DNA of 64,000 nucleotides, from NCBI GenBank assembly GCA_963702055.1, contig OY969702.1, forward strand, positions 1,550,001-1,614,000. Direction: 5' to 3'. The DNA comes from CAWINX01 sp963702055 (GTDB taxonomy: Bacteria; Actinomycetota; Thermoleophilia; Solirubrobacterales; 70-9). A program made the position numbers and the translations under genes. Position 1 is the stretch's first letter; every line of letters starts with the position of its first letter. Of this stretch, positions 39,585 to 48,600 are shown piece after piece. Below the pieces are notes generated by a model. The model was not told where the DNA came from. It ran no database searches and worked only from the letters and a program-made list of their open reading frames with translations.

Positions 39585-42497
39585 ATGCTTGCCCTGGCCG
39601 AAGCGCAGGAGCGCGCGGTCCTCCACGACGAGGGGCCGCTGCTCGTGATCGGCTCCTCCGGAACCGGCAAGACCGAGGTGCTGGCGCGGCGGCTGGCACG
39701 GCTCGCCGGCGAGGGGACCGGGCCGGATCGAGTCCTGGTCGTCGCCTCGACCCGGGCCACGGCGCGGCGGCTGCGGGAGCGCGCCGAAATGCTGCTCGAC
39801 GGCCCCTATGAGGAGCTGTGGATCGGGACCTGGGAGTCGATCTGCGAGCGGCTGCTGCGCGAGCACTCGACCGCCGCCGGCCTCGACCCCTTCTTCGACG
39901 TGCTCGGCCCGGCCGAGCGGCTGGCGATGCTGCTCGACCGCCTCGACGACCTCCCCCTGCGCCGCCACGAGATCCGCGGCAACCCGGCCGGCCTCCTCGC
40001 CCGCCTCCTACAGCGAATCGACGCCCTCAAGGCCGGCTCAGACCGCCCCGAGCCGGAACTGGCCGAGTTCACCGCGGCCCACGACAGCATCCTCGCCGAC
40101 TCCGGCAACCTCGATCAGGGCGATGTCTTCATCACGCTCAACAAACTCCTCCACGAGCGTTCCGACGTTCGCGCCCAGATCGCCACCCGCTTTACGCACG
40201 TGATGGTCGACGAGTACGAGGACACGACCACTGCCCAGCGCGCAATCCTCACGTCCCTAAAAGCTGAGAACTCCAACCACGTCTACGCGATGGAGGAGGA
40301 ACCGGCTCCTCCCGCGGGTGGCGCGGGGGAAGGGGGGGTCGAGGACAGCTTGGCCCGCAGCGCCCCCCCTTCCCCCGTGACAGGACCCGCGGGCCAGAGC
40401 GCAGTTGTCTTGGATCGCGTTTTTCGTGACCCGCAAGTTCGTTTTTGGCGCTGCCGCAACGAACGCGCCCAGGCCCAGGCCGTAGCCCGCGAGACCGAGC
40501 ACCTGGTCGCGTCCGGCACGCCGCCGGAGTCGATCTGCGTCCTCTTCGGCGACCCCGCCCGCGAGGGGGGCGCCGTGGCCGCGGCGATGGAGGAGCGTGG
40601 GATCCCGTTTCACCTCGCCGGCCCCACCGCCCTCTTCCAGCGACCCGAGGTCCGCGACGCGATCGCCTGGCTGCGGGTGCTGGCCGAGCCCGACGACTCC
40701 GCCGCCGCCGCCCGCGCCCTGACCCGGCCGCCGATCGAGCTGCGTTCCACCGACCTGGCGCGGCTGACCACGATCGCCCGGCGGCGCAAGCTCGACATGG
40801 TCTCCGCCTGCGAGGCGGCCCTCGACAGCCCCCAGATTCAGCCCGAGGCGCGGGAGCGGATCCAGGCCTTCCTGAAGCTCTACCGCGCCGCCTCGGCGGC
40901 GATGGAAGAGCGCCGCGCCGACGTCTTCGTGCGGCGGCTGATCGAGCGGGTCGGGCTGCGCCGGCAGCGCCTCTTCGCCGCCCAGCCGGAGGTCGCCGAG
41001 CGCCTGCTCAGCCTCTCGCGGCTGGCCGAGCTGGCCGCCGCCTGGGCGCGGCGCGAGCCGCACGGCTCCACCCGTGGCTTCGTCCGCTACCTCAGCGCCG
41101 TCGCCGAGGCGGGGGTCGAGATGCGCGACGGCGAGGACCCGGCGGCGGCAGGCGCCGTCCAGGGCCTCGACTTTGCCGCCGCGAAGGGGACCGCCTTCGA
41201 CCGCGCCTTCGTCGTCGGCTTGGAGCGCGACGCCGGCGCGGAGCGGATCGGCAGCCCGGCGCGAGCGGGGCTCGTCCTCTCGCGGCTCGGTCACGACGCC
41301 GACGGCGCCACCCGGCCGTCGGCCTTCTACGAAGAGGCGCGGGTCGCCGCCGGTGCGCCGCGCGAGGAGAGCCACGAGGAGGAGATGTTCGGCCCGGCCG
41401 AGGGCCTGCACGCCACCTACCGGATGGTTCGCGAGGAGGTGCTCGAGGCTTCCTGGAAGGCGGGGCGGGAGCTGTCGGAGCCGCGCCTCGACACCGCGAT
41501 CGACGTGACCCGGGCGATCTCCCGCTACCTGGAGCTGCTGAAGCTGGCGGCGCTGGCCCAGCGACCCGGCGACGAGGCGACCGCGGAGGCGGTCGAGGCG
41601 ATCAACGGGCTGCTGCGCCAGGTCGCCACCCCCGAGCAGCAGGCCGAACTCGACGCCTCGCGGCTCGACTCCTACCTGCTCGACTCCGAGCGCGACCGCG
41701 ATCGCCGCCGCGAGCTGATCGCCGCCCGCGAGGAGCCCTCGCTGGAGGCCTTCCTGCCGCGCCGCGGAGACGGCGCCCTCAACCTCTCGGCCTCCGACCT
41801 CGACCTCTACCTGACCTGCCCGCTGAAGTACAAGTTCGCGCGGGTCTTCGGAATCCCTCAGGATCCGACGATCAACCAGCGCTTCGGGATCCTCATCCAC
41901 AACGTCCTGGAGCGCTTCCACAAGGAGGACGGCGAGGACGAGGAGGACGGCCTCGGCCGGCTGATGGGCCTGCTCGAGGCGGGATGGCGGCGCTCCGGCT
42001 TCGGCTCCAGCGACGACGAGCTCCAGTTCCGCGACCGCGCCTGGGAGGCAATGCGGCTCTACTGGGAGCGCGAGCGGGCGGCGGAGGGCGAGCCGGTCTG
42101 GCTGGAGCGCAAGTTCGACATCAAGATCGGCGAACACCACGTGCGCGGCCGGGTCGACCGGGTCGACCGCCTGCCCGACGGCGGCTACGAGCTGATCGAC
42201 TACAAGACCGGCATTCGCAAGACCGAGGCCGACCTCGCCGAGGACCTGCAACTGGCGCTCTACAGAGTCGCCGCGCGCGATGCCTGGGAGATCGAGGCCG
42301 GGACGGGCAGCTACTACTACGTGCTCGACGCCGAGAAGGTCGCGGCCCCGACCAAGCCAGACGACGCCGAGCGAGTCGAGCGCACGGTCCTTCAGGTCGG
42401 CGCGGGAGTGCTCAGCCAGGACTTCGAGCCGCGACCCTCGCCAACCGTCTGCGGCTGGTGCGACTACCGGCTGATCTGCCCGGCGGCCGAGAGTTGA
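39585..42497 (+). CDS. UvrD/AddB-like helicase-nuclease with degenerate helicase core
   Basis: A 970-aa protein combining a superfamily-1 helicase part and a C-terminal PD-(D/E)XK nuclease with an iron-sulfur cluster, as in AddB/AdnAB DNA break-processing enzymes. Walker A is intact (GSSGTGKTEVL). Motif II reads VMVDEYEDTTTAQ, with E where Q is usual. Motif III (GDxxQSIY) is absent: a Pro/Gly-rich stretch encoded by a palindromic element (40311-40394) stands there. Later motifs are weak (AAKGTAFDRAFVVGL). The nuclease has GILIHNVLERFHKED, GRVDRVDRLPDGGYELIDYK, and cluster Cys in LYLTCPLKYKF and CGWCDYRLICPAA. I infer an active nuclease with an uncertain ATPase or helicase. Confidence 0.82.
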   Translation: MLALAEAQERAVLHDEGPLLVIGSSGTGKTEVLARRLARLAGEGTGPDRVLVVASTRATARRLRERAEMLLDGPYEELWIGTWESICERLLREHSTAAGLDPFFDVLGPAERLAMLLDRLDDLPLRRHEIRGNPAGLLARLLQRIDALKAGSDRPEPELAEFTAAHDSILADSGNLDQGDVFITLNKLLHERSDVRAQIATRFTHVMVDEYEDTTTAQRAILTSLKAENSNHVYAMEEEPAPPAGGAGEGGVEDSLARSAPPSPVTGPAGQSAVVLDRVFRDPQVRFWRCRNERAQAQAVARETEHLVASGTPPESICVLFGDPAREGGAVAAAMEERGIPFHLAGPTALFQRPEVRDAIAWLRVLAEPDDSAAAARALTRPPIELRSTDLARLTTIARRRKLDMVSACEAALDSPQIQPEARERIQAFLKLYRAASAAMEERRADVFVRRLIERVGLRRQRLFAAQPEVAERLLSLSRLAELAAAWARREPHGSTRGFVRYLSAVAEAGVEMRDGEDPAAAGAVQGLDFAAAKGTAFDRAFVVGLERDAGAERIGSPARAGLVLSRLGHDADGATRPSAFYEEARVAAGAPREESHEEEMFGPAEGLHATYRMVREEVLEASWKAGRELSEPRLDTAIDVTRAISRYLELLKLAALAQRPGDEATAEAVEAINGLLRQVATPEQQAELDASRLDSYLLDSERDRDRRRELIAAREEPSLEAFLPRRGDGALNLSASDLDLYLTCPLKYKFARVFGIPQDPTINQRFGILIHNVLERFHKEDGEDEEDGLGRLMGLLEAGWRRSGFGSSDDELQFRDRAWEAMRLYWERERAAEGEPVWLERKFDIKIGEHHVRGRVDRVDRLPDGGYELIDYKTGIRKTEADLAEDLQLALYRVAARDAWEIEAGTGSYYYVLDAEKVAAPTKPDDAERVERTVLQVGAGVLSQDFEPRPSPTVCGWCDYRLICPAAES
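40311..40394. repeat. ~85-bp palindromic element inside helicase-nuclease gene (GCGGGTCCTG family, copy 3, inverted)
   Basis: The left arm CCCGCGGGTGGCGCGGGGGA and the right arm CCCGTGACAGGACCCGCGGG pair through an inner GGGGGAAGGGGGG stem. Read on the minus strand it begins CCGCGGGTCCTG and ends CGCCACCCGCGGG, the same ends as the copies at 16000 and 19758. A TGCGGGC loop sequence is shared with the kgd copy. It is in frame and encodes a Pro/Gly/Ala-rich stretch inserted where helicase motif III is expected. Confidence 0.75.
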
Positions 42498-42498
42498 G

Positions 42499-43359
42499 TC
42501 AGTCGCCGCGCTGGCGCAGGAAGCGCTGGAACTCGCTGGCCAGGGTCTCCGCCGAAGGCAGGCTCTCGGCGTCGCCGAGCTGCTCGGACTGCTCGGCCTC
42601 GATCTTCTCGACCAGCTCCTCGATCTCGGGGTTGGCCGCCACCGCCCGGCCTATCTGCTCCTCGTAGGTCGCCGCCTCCTCCTCCAGCTCGGTCGCGTCG
42701 ATCGCGATCCCGGTCAGGCCCTCGAAGCGGCGCAGCAGCGCCAGAGCGGCCTTCGGGTTGGGGACCGCGGCGACATAGTGGGGGACCGCCGCCCACAGCG
42801 AGGCCGAGGTCATCCCGGTCTGGCGGCAGGCGTCGTGGACGACGCCGACGATCCCGGTCGGCCCCTCGTAGCTGGAGCGCTCCAGGTCAAGCTCCTCGAC
42901 CAGCTTCTCGTCGGAGGCGAGGCCGGTGATCGGCACCGGCAGGCTGTGGGAGACCTCGGCGATCAGCGCCCCGAGGGTGACGACCATCTCGACCCCTAGC
43001 GTATCGGCGGCGGTCGCGATCAGCTCCGAGAAGGTGCGCCAGCGCAGGTTCGGCTCGGTGCCGTCGAAGAGGACGAGGTCACGATCGGCGGCGGGGACCC
43101 GGGCGGCGATCAGGTTGTTCTCGGGCCAGTCGATCCGCCGCGCCTGCCCCTCGGTGAGGGTGATCGTCGGCCGGGTCGACTGGAAGTCGAAGAACTCCTC
43201 CGGGTCAACCCGGGCGATCAGCTCGGCGTCGAGCGACTCGGCGACGGCGCCGAGCGCCGTCGAGGCCGCGGCAGCGGCATCGTTCCAGCCGCGAAAAGAG
43301 CAGAGCAGGATGGGGGAGCGAAGCTGCGGGAGATCGCCTTCCCAGGAGAGCGCGTCCAC
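42499..43359 (-). CDS. PAC2-family protein (proteasome assembly chaperone-like)
   Basis: A 286-aa protein of the PAC2 family, related to archaeal/eukaryotic proteasome assembly chaperones and widespread in actinobacteria. Family features: SPILLCSFRGWNDAAAAAST near the N terminus, the segment LVLFDGTEPNLRWRTFSELI, then VVTLGALIAEVSHSLPVPIT, and a Glu-rich helical C terminus (IEELVEKIEAEQSEQLGDAE). I placed the start at GTG 43359 (VDALSWEGD); upstream sequence is not protein-like. The exact client in bacteria is unclear. It is convergent with the helicase-nuclease, with the two stops adjacent. Confidence 0.88.
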   Translation of the reverse strand: MDALSWEGDLPQLRSPILLCSFRGWNDAAAAASTALGAVAESLDAELIARVDPEEFFDFQSTRPTITLTEGQARRIDWPENNLIAARVPAADRDLVLFDGTEPNLRWRTFSELIATAADTLGVEMVVTLGALIAEVSHSLPVPITGLASDEKLVEELDLERSSYEGPTGIVGVVHDACRQTGMTSASLWAAVPHYVAAVPNPKAALALLRRFEGLTGIAIDATELEEEAATYEEQIGRAVAANPEIEELVEKIEAEQSEQLGDAESLPSAETLASEFQRFLRQRGD

Positions 43360-43408
43360 GCTTTTGAGACTACCGGGGGCGCAGCCGGCGCCCCGCGGGA
43401 AGCCCGCT

Positions 43409-43783
43409 TCAGCCCGCGGGGGCGCGCAGCGCGCGGACGACCAGGCGGTAGGCGATGAACAGTGCCAGCGCAGCGAAGGAGAGCTGCAGGGCGCGCTCGG
43501 AGACGTGATTGGCGACGCCAACGCCGATCAGCACGCCGATCGGGGAGAGGGCGCCGATGATCAGCGCGTTGCGGACGTTGACGTTGCCGTAGGAGTTCTG
43601 GCGAATCGCGCCGACCAGGGCGACGATCACGATCATCAGCAGCGAGGTCGACTCGCCCTCGACCTGGGTGAGGCCGAGGAAGACGGTCAGCGCCGGCACG
43701 AAGAGGATGCCGCCGCCGACGCCGACGACGCCGCCGGTGAACCCTCCGGCCATCGCGATCAGCGCTGCGAGGAGTTCGTTCAT
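43409..43783 (-). CDS. Half-size TauE/SafE-family membrane protein (first)
   Basis: A 124-aa protein corresponding to one four-helix half of a sulfite exporter TauE/SafE transporter. It contains the signature GGFTGGVVGVGGGILFVPAL followed by three further hydrophobic segments (LLMIVIVALVGAI; ALIIGALSPIGVLIGVGVA; LSFAALALFIAYRLVV). Full TauE proteins are about twice this length with two such halves. A second half-size gene lies 79 bp upstream on the same strand, so the functional transporter is probably a heterodimer. The substrate (sulfite, sulfonate or other anion) is unknown. Confidence 0.82.
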   Translation of the reverse strand: MNELLAALIAMAGGFTGGVVGVGGGILFVPALTVFLGLTQVEGESTSLLMIVIVALVGAIRQNSYGNVNVRNALIIGALSPIGVLIGVGVANHVSERALQLSFAALALFIAYRLVVRALRAPAG

Positions 43784-43862
43784 ATCGTCCGCCCACCCGG
43801 AAACAAAGGTTCGCTGCGCGGAGACCGCAGGGAATCAGATTGCGATGCGGGCTCCGCTCCGC

Positions 43863-44246
43863 TCACGGGATGATCAACTCGATCGAGACGGCGACCAGCA
43901 GGGCCGCGAAGAGCAGGGAGACGGCGCGCTGGGAGATGCGCTGCTGGACGGCGGTCCCGATCACCACGCCGGCCACCGCCGGGATCGCCAGCAAGAGTGC
44001 CGTGACGACGTGGACGTTGCCGTAGATGCCGCCCTGCGCGATCGCGCCGAGCAGGCCGATCGGGACGATCGCGGCGAGGCTGGTGCCGGTGGCGAGTCGC
44101 TCGCCGTAGCCGAACCAGAAGATCAGCAGGGGGACGAGGATCGTCCCGCCGCCGACGCCGAAGAGGCCGCTGAAGGCGCCGGCCGCAGTACCGATCGCGG
44201 CAAGCTTGAGGATCGGTCGGGAGGGAAGCGCGGGATCCGGCTGCAT
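43863..44246 (-). CDS. Half-size TauE/SafE-family membrane protein (second)
   Basis: A 127-aa protein with the same TauE/SafE half signature (AGAFSGLFGVGGGTILVPLL) and hydrophobic segments TSLAAIVPIGLLGAIAQG and VTALLLAIPAVAGVVIGTAV. ATG 44246 is preferred (MQPDPALPSRPILKL); its 5' end is divergent from and close to the trehalose-phosphatase start (44266). Paired with the neighbouring half-size gene it would make one full transporter. The two halves differ clearly in sequence, as in genuine split genes. Confidence 0.82.
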   Translation of the reverse strand: MQPDPALPSRPILKLAAIGTAAGAFSGLFGVGGGTILVPLLIFWFGYGERLATGTSLAAIVPIGLLGAIAQGGIYGNVHVVTALLLAIPAVAGVVIGTAVQQRISQRAVSLLFAALLVAVSIELIIP

Positions 44247-44265
44247 CGCCGCGATACTAGATGCC

Positions 44266-45075
44266 GTGTCTTCCGAATCCGCAGGGACAGGGGACAGATT
44301 GCTCGAGGCGCTGCGCGCCGACCCGGCGCGGACGGCGATCCTCACCGACGTCGACGGCACCCTGGCGCCGATCGTCGCCCGCCCCGAGGACGCGGAGGTG
44401 CCGGAGCGGGCGCGGACGGCGCTGAGCGCGGCCGCCGAGCGCTACGGCCTGGTTGGCTGCATCTCGGGACGCCAGGCGCTGGAGGCACGGCGGCTGGTCG
44501 GAGTCGAGGGGATCGCCTATGCCGGCAACCACGGCCTCGAGCTGCTGCTGCCGGGCGAGGAGGAGCCCCGGCTCGATCCCTCGCTGGAGGGGCAGGAAGA
44601 CGGGGCGGCCGCCTTCGTTGCCGATCTCGATGCCGCCGAGCTGGCGGGCCTCGGCCTGCGGCCCGAGGACAAGGGCCCGATCCAGGCGCTGCACTGGCGC
44701 GGCGCCGCGGACGAGCGGACGGCGGAGGCGCGCGCCCACGAGATCGCCGCTGCGGCGGGGCGGACCGGCCTGGAGCCGCGCTGGGGCCGCAAGGTCCTCG
44801 AGCTGCGCCCGGTCGGCGGTGGCGGCAAGGACGCGGCGGTCGCGGCGCTGCTGGCGACCGACGGGGTCGCCACCGCGGCCTACGCCGGCGACGACCGTAC
44901 CGACCTCGACGCCTTCCGGCGCCTCCGTGAGCTGCGCGAGGCGGGCGAGCTTGGGGCCGCGATCTGCGTCGGAGTCGTCTCCCCCGAAGCGCCCCCGGAG
45001 CTGGCCGAGGAGTCCGACCTGCTGGTCGACGGCCCGGCGGGTTGGCTGTCGGTCCTCGAGAGCCTGGCGGAGTAG
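44266..45075 (+). CDS. otsB: Trehalose-6-phosphate phosphatase
   Basis: A 269-aa HAD-superfamily phosphatase completing trehalose synthesis by removing the phosphate from trehalose-6-phosphate. HAD motif I: ILTDVDGTLAPIV (nucleophile D and acid D). The family-specific cap region includes LVGCISGRQALEARRLVG and YAGNHGLELLLPG. Motif III/IV is in GGGGKDAAVAALL and YAGDDRTDLDAFRRL. The start is GTG 44266; an in-frame extension upstream overlaps the TauE gene and is not family-like. The synthase OtsA is not in the window. The next gene begins 6 bp downstream. Confidence 0.9.
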   Translation: MSSESAGTGDRLLEALRADPARTAILTDVDGTLAPIVARPEDAEVPERARTALSAAAERYGLVGCISGRQALEARRLVGVEGIAYAGNHGLELLLPGEEEPRLDPSLEGQEDGAAAFVADLDAAELAGLGLRPEDKGPIQALHWRGAADERTAEARAHEIAAAAGRTGLEPRWGRKVLELRPVGGGGKDAAVAALLATDGVATAAYAGDDRTDLDAFRRLRELREAGELGAAICVGVVSPEAPPELAEESDLLVDGPAGWLSVLESLAE

Positions 45076-45081
45076 CGAGCC

Positions 45082-45588
45082 GTGCCCTACACCGACCTGC
45101 TCCGAGTGACGGTGCTCGTGACCGGGGCCGAGGCGACCGCGCTCGGAGCGGTCGCCGCGGTCGCGATCGGGCGCGACAACGACTCCACCGCAGCCTCGAT
45201 CGCGGTGGCCTGGTGGGTGGTGGCGATGGCGATCGGCCTCTTCCTCGGCCGGCCCTCCCGCGCCGCCGACGGGGTTCGCGATGTCCTGGTCGAGGCCCGC
45301 ACGGCGACCAGCCTCCCCTCCGAGCCGCCGGCCCGAATCGCCGTCGGGCGGCTCTGGCCGATCGGCGTCACCGCCCTCGCCGCGGGCGTGCTCGGCGTCT
45401 TCTTCCCCAGCATCGCGGCGGTCGGCGCCGGCTACGCGCTGCTGGTCTCGCTCGCCTGGCGCACCCGCGAAGCCGCCGTGCTGGGGATCGAGCAGCGCGA
45501 CGGGGTCAAGTTCTACGTCGTCCCGAATTCGGCGCTGCAGCCGATCAAGCTCGTCCGCACCCCGGGCCTGCGCAGCCACCCGACCTAG
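45082..45588 (+). CDS. Small membrane protein downstream of otsB
   Basis: A 168-aa integral membrane protein starting GTG at 45082, six bases after otsB, so co-transcribed. It has about four hydrophobic segments: LLRVTVLVTGAEATALGAVA, IAVAWWVVAMAIGLFLG, LWPIGVTALAAGVLGVFF and AAVGAGYALLVSLAW. A C-terminal cytoplasmic strand-rich tail follows (REAAVLGIEQRDGVKFYVVP). The family is not recognised. It ends 14 bp before ileS, so ileS may share this operon. Confidence 0.65.
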   Translation: MPYTDLLRVTVLVTGAEATALGAVAAVAIGRDNDSTAASIAVAWWVVAMAIGLFLGRPSRAADGVRDVLVEARTATSLPSEPPARIAVGRLWPIGVTALAAGVLGVFFPSIAAVGAGYALLVSLAWRTREAAVLGIEQRDGVKFYVVPNSALQPIKLVRTPGLRSHPT

Positions 45589-45602
45589 AATCCCCCGCTC
45601 CC

Positions 45603-48600
45603 ATGCCTGGTTTTAATCCCGTCGACCCCAAGCAGTCCTTCCCCGAGATGGAGGAGCGGGTGCTGGAACGCTGGCGCGAGCGCGACGTCTTCGGGCGCTC
45701 GCTCGCCAACCGCGAGGGGGCGGAGACCTGGAGCTTCTACGAGGGGCCGCCGACCGCCAACGGGCGCCCCGGCTCCCACCACGTCCTCTCCCGCGTCTTC
45801 AAGGACGTCTACCCGCGCTACCGCACGATGCGCGGCTACCGGGTGCCGCGCAAGGCGGGCTGGGACTGCCACGGCCTGCCGGTCGAACTCGAGGTCGAGA
45901 AGGAGCTGGGCATCTCCTCCAAGCAGGAGATCGAGGAGTACGGGATCGCCGAGTTCAACGCCCGCTGCCGGCAATCGGTCTTCGAGTACGTCGAGGAGTG
46001 GAACCGGCTGACCGAGCGGATCGGCTTCTGGATCGACCTCGACGACCCCTACGTCACCCTCGACGACGACTACATCGAGTCGGTCTGGTGGTCGCTGCGC
46101 AGGCTCTGGGACGACGGCCGCCTCTATGAGGGTCACAAGGTCGTGCCCTACTGCCCGCGCTGCGGCACCGCCCTCTCCTCGCACGAGGTCGCGTTGGGGT
46201 ACAAGGACGTCGAGGATCCGTCCATATATGTGCGCTTCCCGCTCGCCGACGCCGAGGGGGAGTCGCTGCTGGTTTGGACGACGACGCCGTGGACGCTGCC
46301 GGGCAACGTCGCGGTCGCGGTCGCCCCGGAGGTGACCTATGTGAAGGCGAGGGTCGATGGAGAGACGCTGATCCTCGCCGAGCCGCTGGTCGAGAAGGTG
46401 CTGGGCGAGGGAACGGAGATCGTCGAGCGCTTTCCGGGATCCGAGCTGGTCGGCCGCAGCTATGCGGGTCCGGTTTTCAATCTGAACGACCGCGAGCCCG
46501 GCGGCTTCCCGGTCCTCGCCGGCGACTTCGTCACCACCGAGGACGGCACCGGCCTCGTCCACATCGCCCCCGCCTTCGGCGAGGACGACTACGCGGTCGC
46601 AGCGGAGAACGGGATCTTCGACCCGACCAGCCACGGCACCCTCTACAACCCGGTCGGCCTCGACGGCAAATTCGACAAGCGGGTCACCGGCTTCGAGGGC
46701 CGCTTCGTCAAGGACCCGGAGGTGACGGCGGCGCTGATCGCCGATCTGGAGAGCCGCGGCCTGCTCTTCCGGGAGCAGGTCTACGAGCACGCCTACCCGC
46801 ACTGCTGGCGCTGCGCCACGCCGCTTCTCTACTACGCCAAGTCGAGCTGGTACGTCGCCACCTCGCGGGCGCGCGAGGAGCTGCTCGCCAACAACGAGGG
46901 AATCGGCTGGCACCCCGAGCACATCAAGCACGGCCGCTTCGGCAAATGGCTCGAGAACAACGTCGACTGGGCGCTCTCGCGCGACCGCTACTGGGGCACG
47001 CCGCTGCCGATCTGGGAGTGCGCACAAAGCGATTGCGACGGCCGCTTCTGCGCGGGGTCGGTCGCGGAGCTGCGCGAGCGCGCCAAGGGGGATGTCCCCG
47101 ACGACCTCCATCGCCCCAACATCGACGGCGTGGTCCTCAACTGCGCCGAGTGCGGCGGCGAGATGCGCCGGGTCGAGTCGGTGATCGACACCTGGTACGA
47201 CAGCGGCGCGATGCCCTTCGCGCAGTTCCATTACCCGTTCGAGAACGAGGAACTGTTCAAGGAGCGCTTCCCGGCCGACTTCATCTGCGAGGCGATCGAC
47301 CAGACCCGCGGCTGGTTCTACACCCTGCTCGCCGAGTCGACCCTGCTGTTCGGCGAGTCCAGCTACCGCAACTGCGTCTGCCTCGGGCTGATCCTCGACC
47401 CCGAGGGGCAGAAGATGTCGAAGAGCAAGGGCAACGTGGTCGAGCCCTGGGACGTGATCGGCGCCCACGGCGCCGACGCCTTCCGCTGGTACTACCTGAC
47501 CGCCCAGCAGCCCTGGTCGGGCTACCGCTTCTCGGTCGAGACGGTGGGCGAGTCGGTGCGCCAGTTCCTGCTCACCCTCTGGAACACCTACTCGTTCTGG
47601 GTCCTCTACGCGAACGCCGAGGGACTCGGTCCCCAAGACTTTCAAGGTTCAACCGTCGCCCCGGGACGCGGAAGCGGGGGCCAATCCATATCTGATTCCT
47701 TGGCCCCTGCGAGAGCAGCGGAGGCGGCGGAATATGAGGACCTCGACCGCTGGGCGCTGTCGCGGCTACAGGCGACCGTCGCCGTGGTGCGCGAGCGGAT
47801 GGACGCGTTCGACTGCACCGCGGCAGGACGGGCGATCGCCGAGTTCGTCGAGGAGCTCTCCAACTGGTACGTACGGCTCTCGCGACGCCGCTTCTGGGAG
47901 GGAGACCGCGCCGCCTTCGCGACGCTGCGCCATTGCCTGCTGGAGACGGCGGCGCTACTCGCCCCGTTCACGCCCTTCCTCGCCGACGAGGTCCACCTCA
48001 ATCTGGCCGGAGGCGAGGCGGAGGAGCTGGACGATCTGCCCGACTCGGTCCACCTGCGCGACTTCCCCGACGTGGACGAGGCGCTGCGCGACGCCGAGCT
48101 GGAACGGGCGATGGAGGCGGTCCGGCTCACCGTCGAGCTCGGTCGCGCCGCCCGCGCCCAGGCCAAGGCGAAGGTCCGCCAGCCGCTGCGCCGTGCCGTG
48201 ATCGTCGCCAACGATGCCGAGCGGGAGGCGATCTCCGCCCGCGCCGAGCTGGTCAAGGCCGAGCTCAACGTCAAGGAGCTGGACTTCGTCTCCGAGGAGG
48301 GCGAGCTGGTCAGCTACGCGGTCAAGCCCAACTACCGCGCGCTCGGGCCGCGCTTCGGCAACCGGATGCCCCAGGTGGCGGCCGCGGTCGCGGCGCTCGA
48401 CCCGGTCCACGTCGCCGCGGTGATGGCCGACGGTGGCGAGGTCGGGATCAACGTCGACGGCGACGAGCACACGATCGGCACCGACGAGGTGGCCCTCTCC
48501 CTGCAGCCGCTGGAGGGCTACGAGGTCGAGGCGGAGGCGGGCCACGCGGTGGCGCTGCAGCTGGAGCTCGACGACGAGCTGCGCCAGGAGGGCCTCGCCC

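Noticed and set aside
45589..45602. T-box leader for ileS
   Set aside because: Only 14 bp separate ileS from the upstream gene, and no T-box motif is visible.
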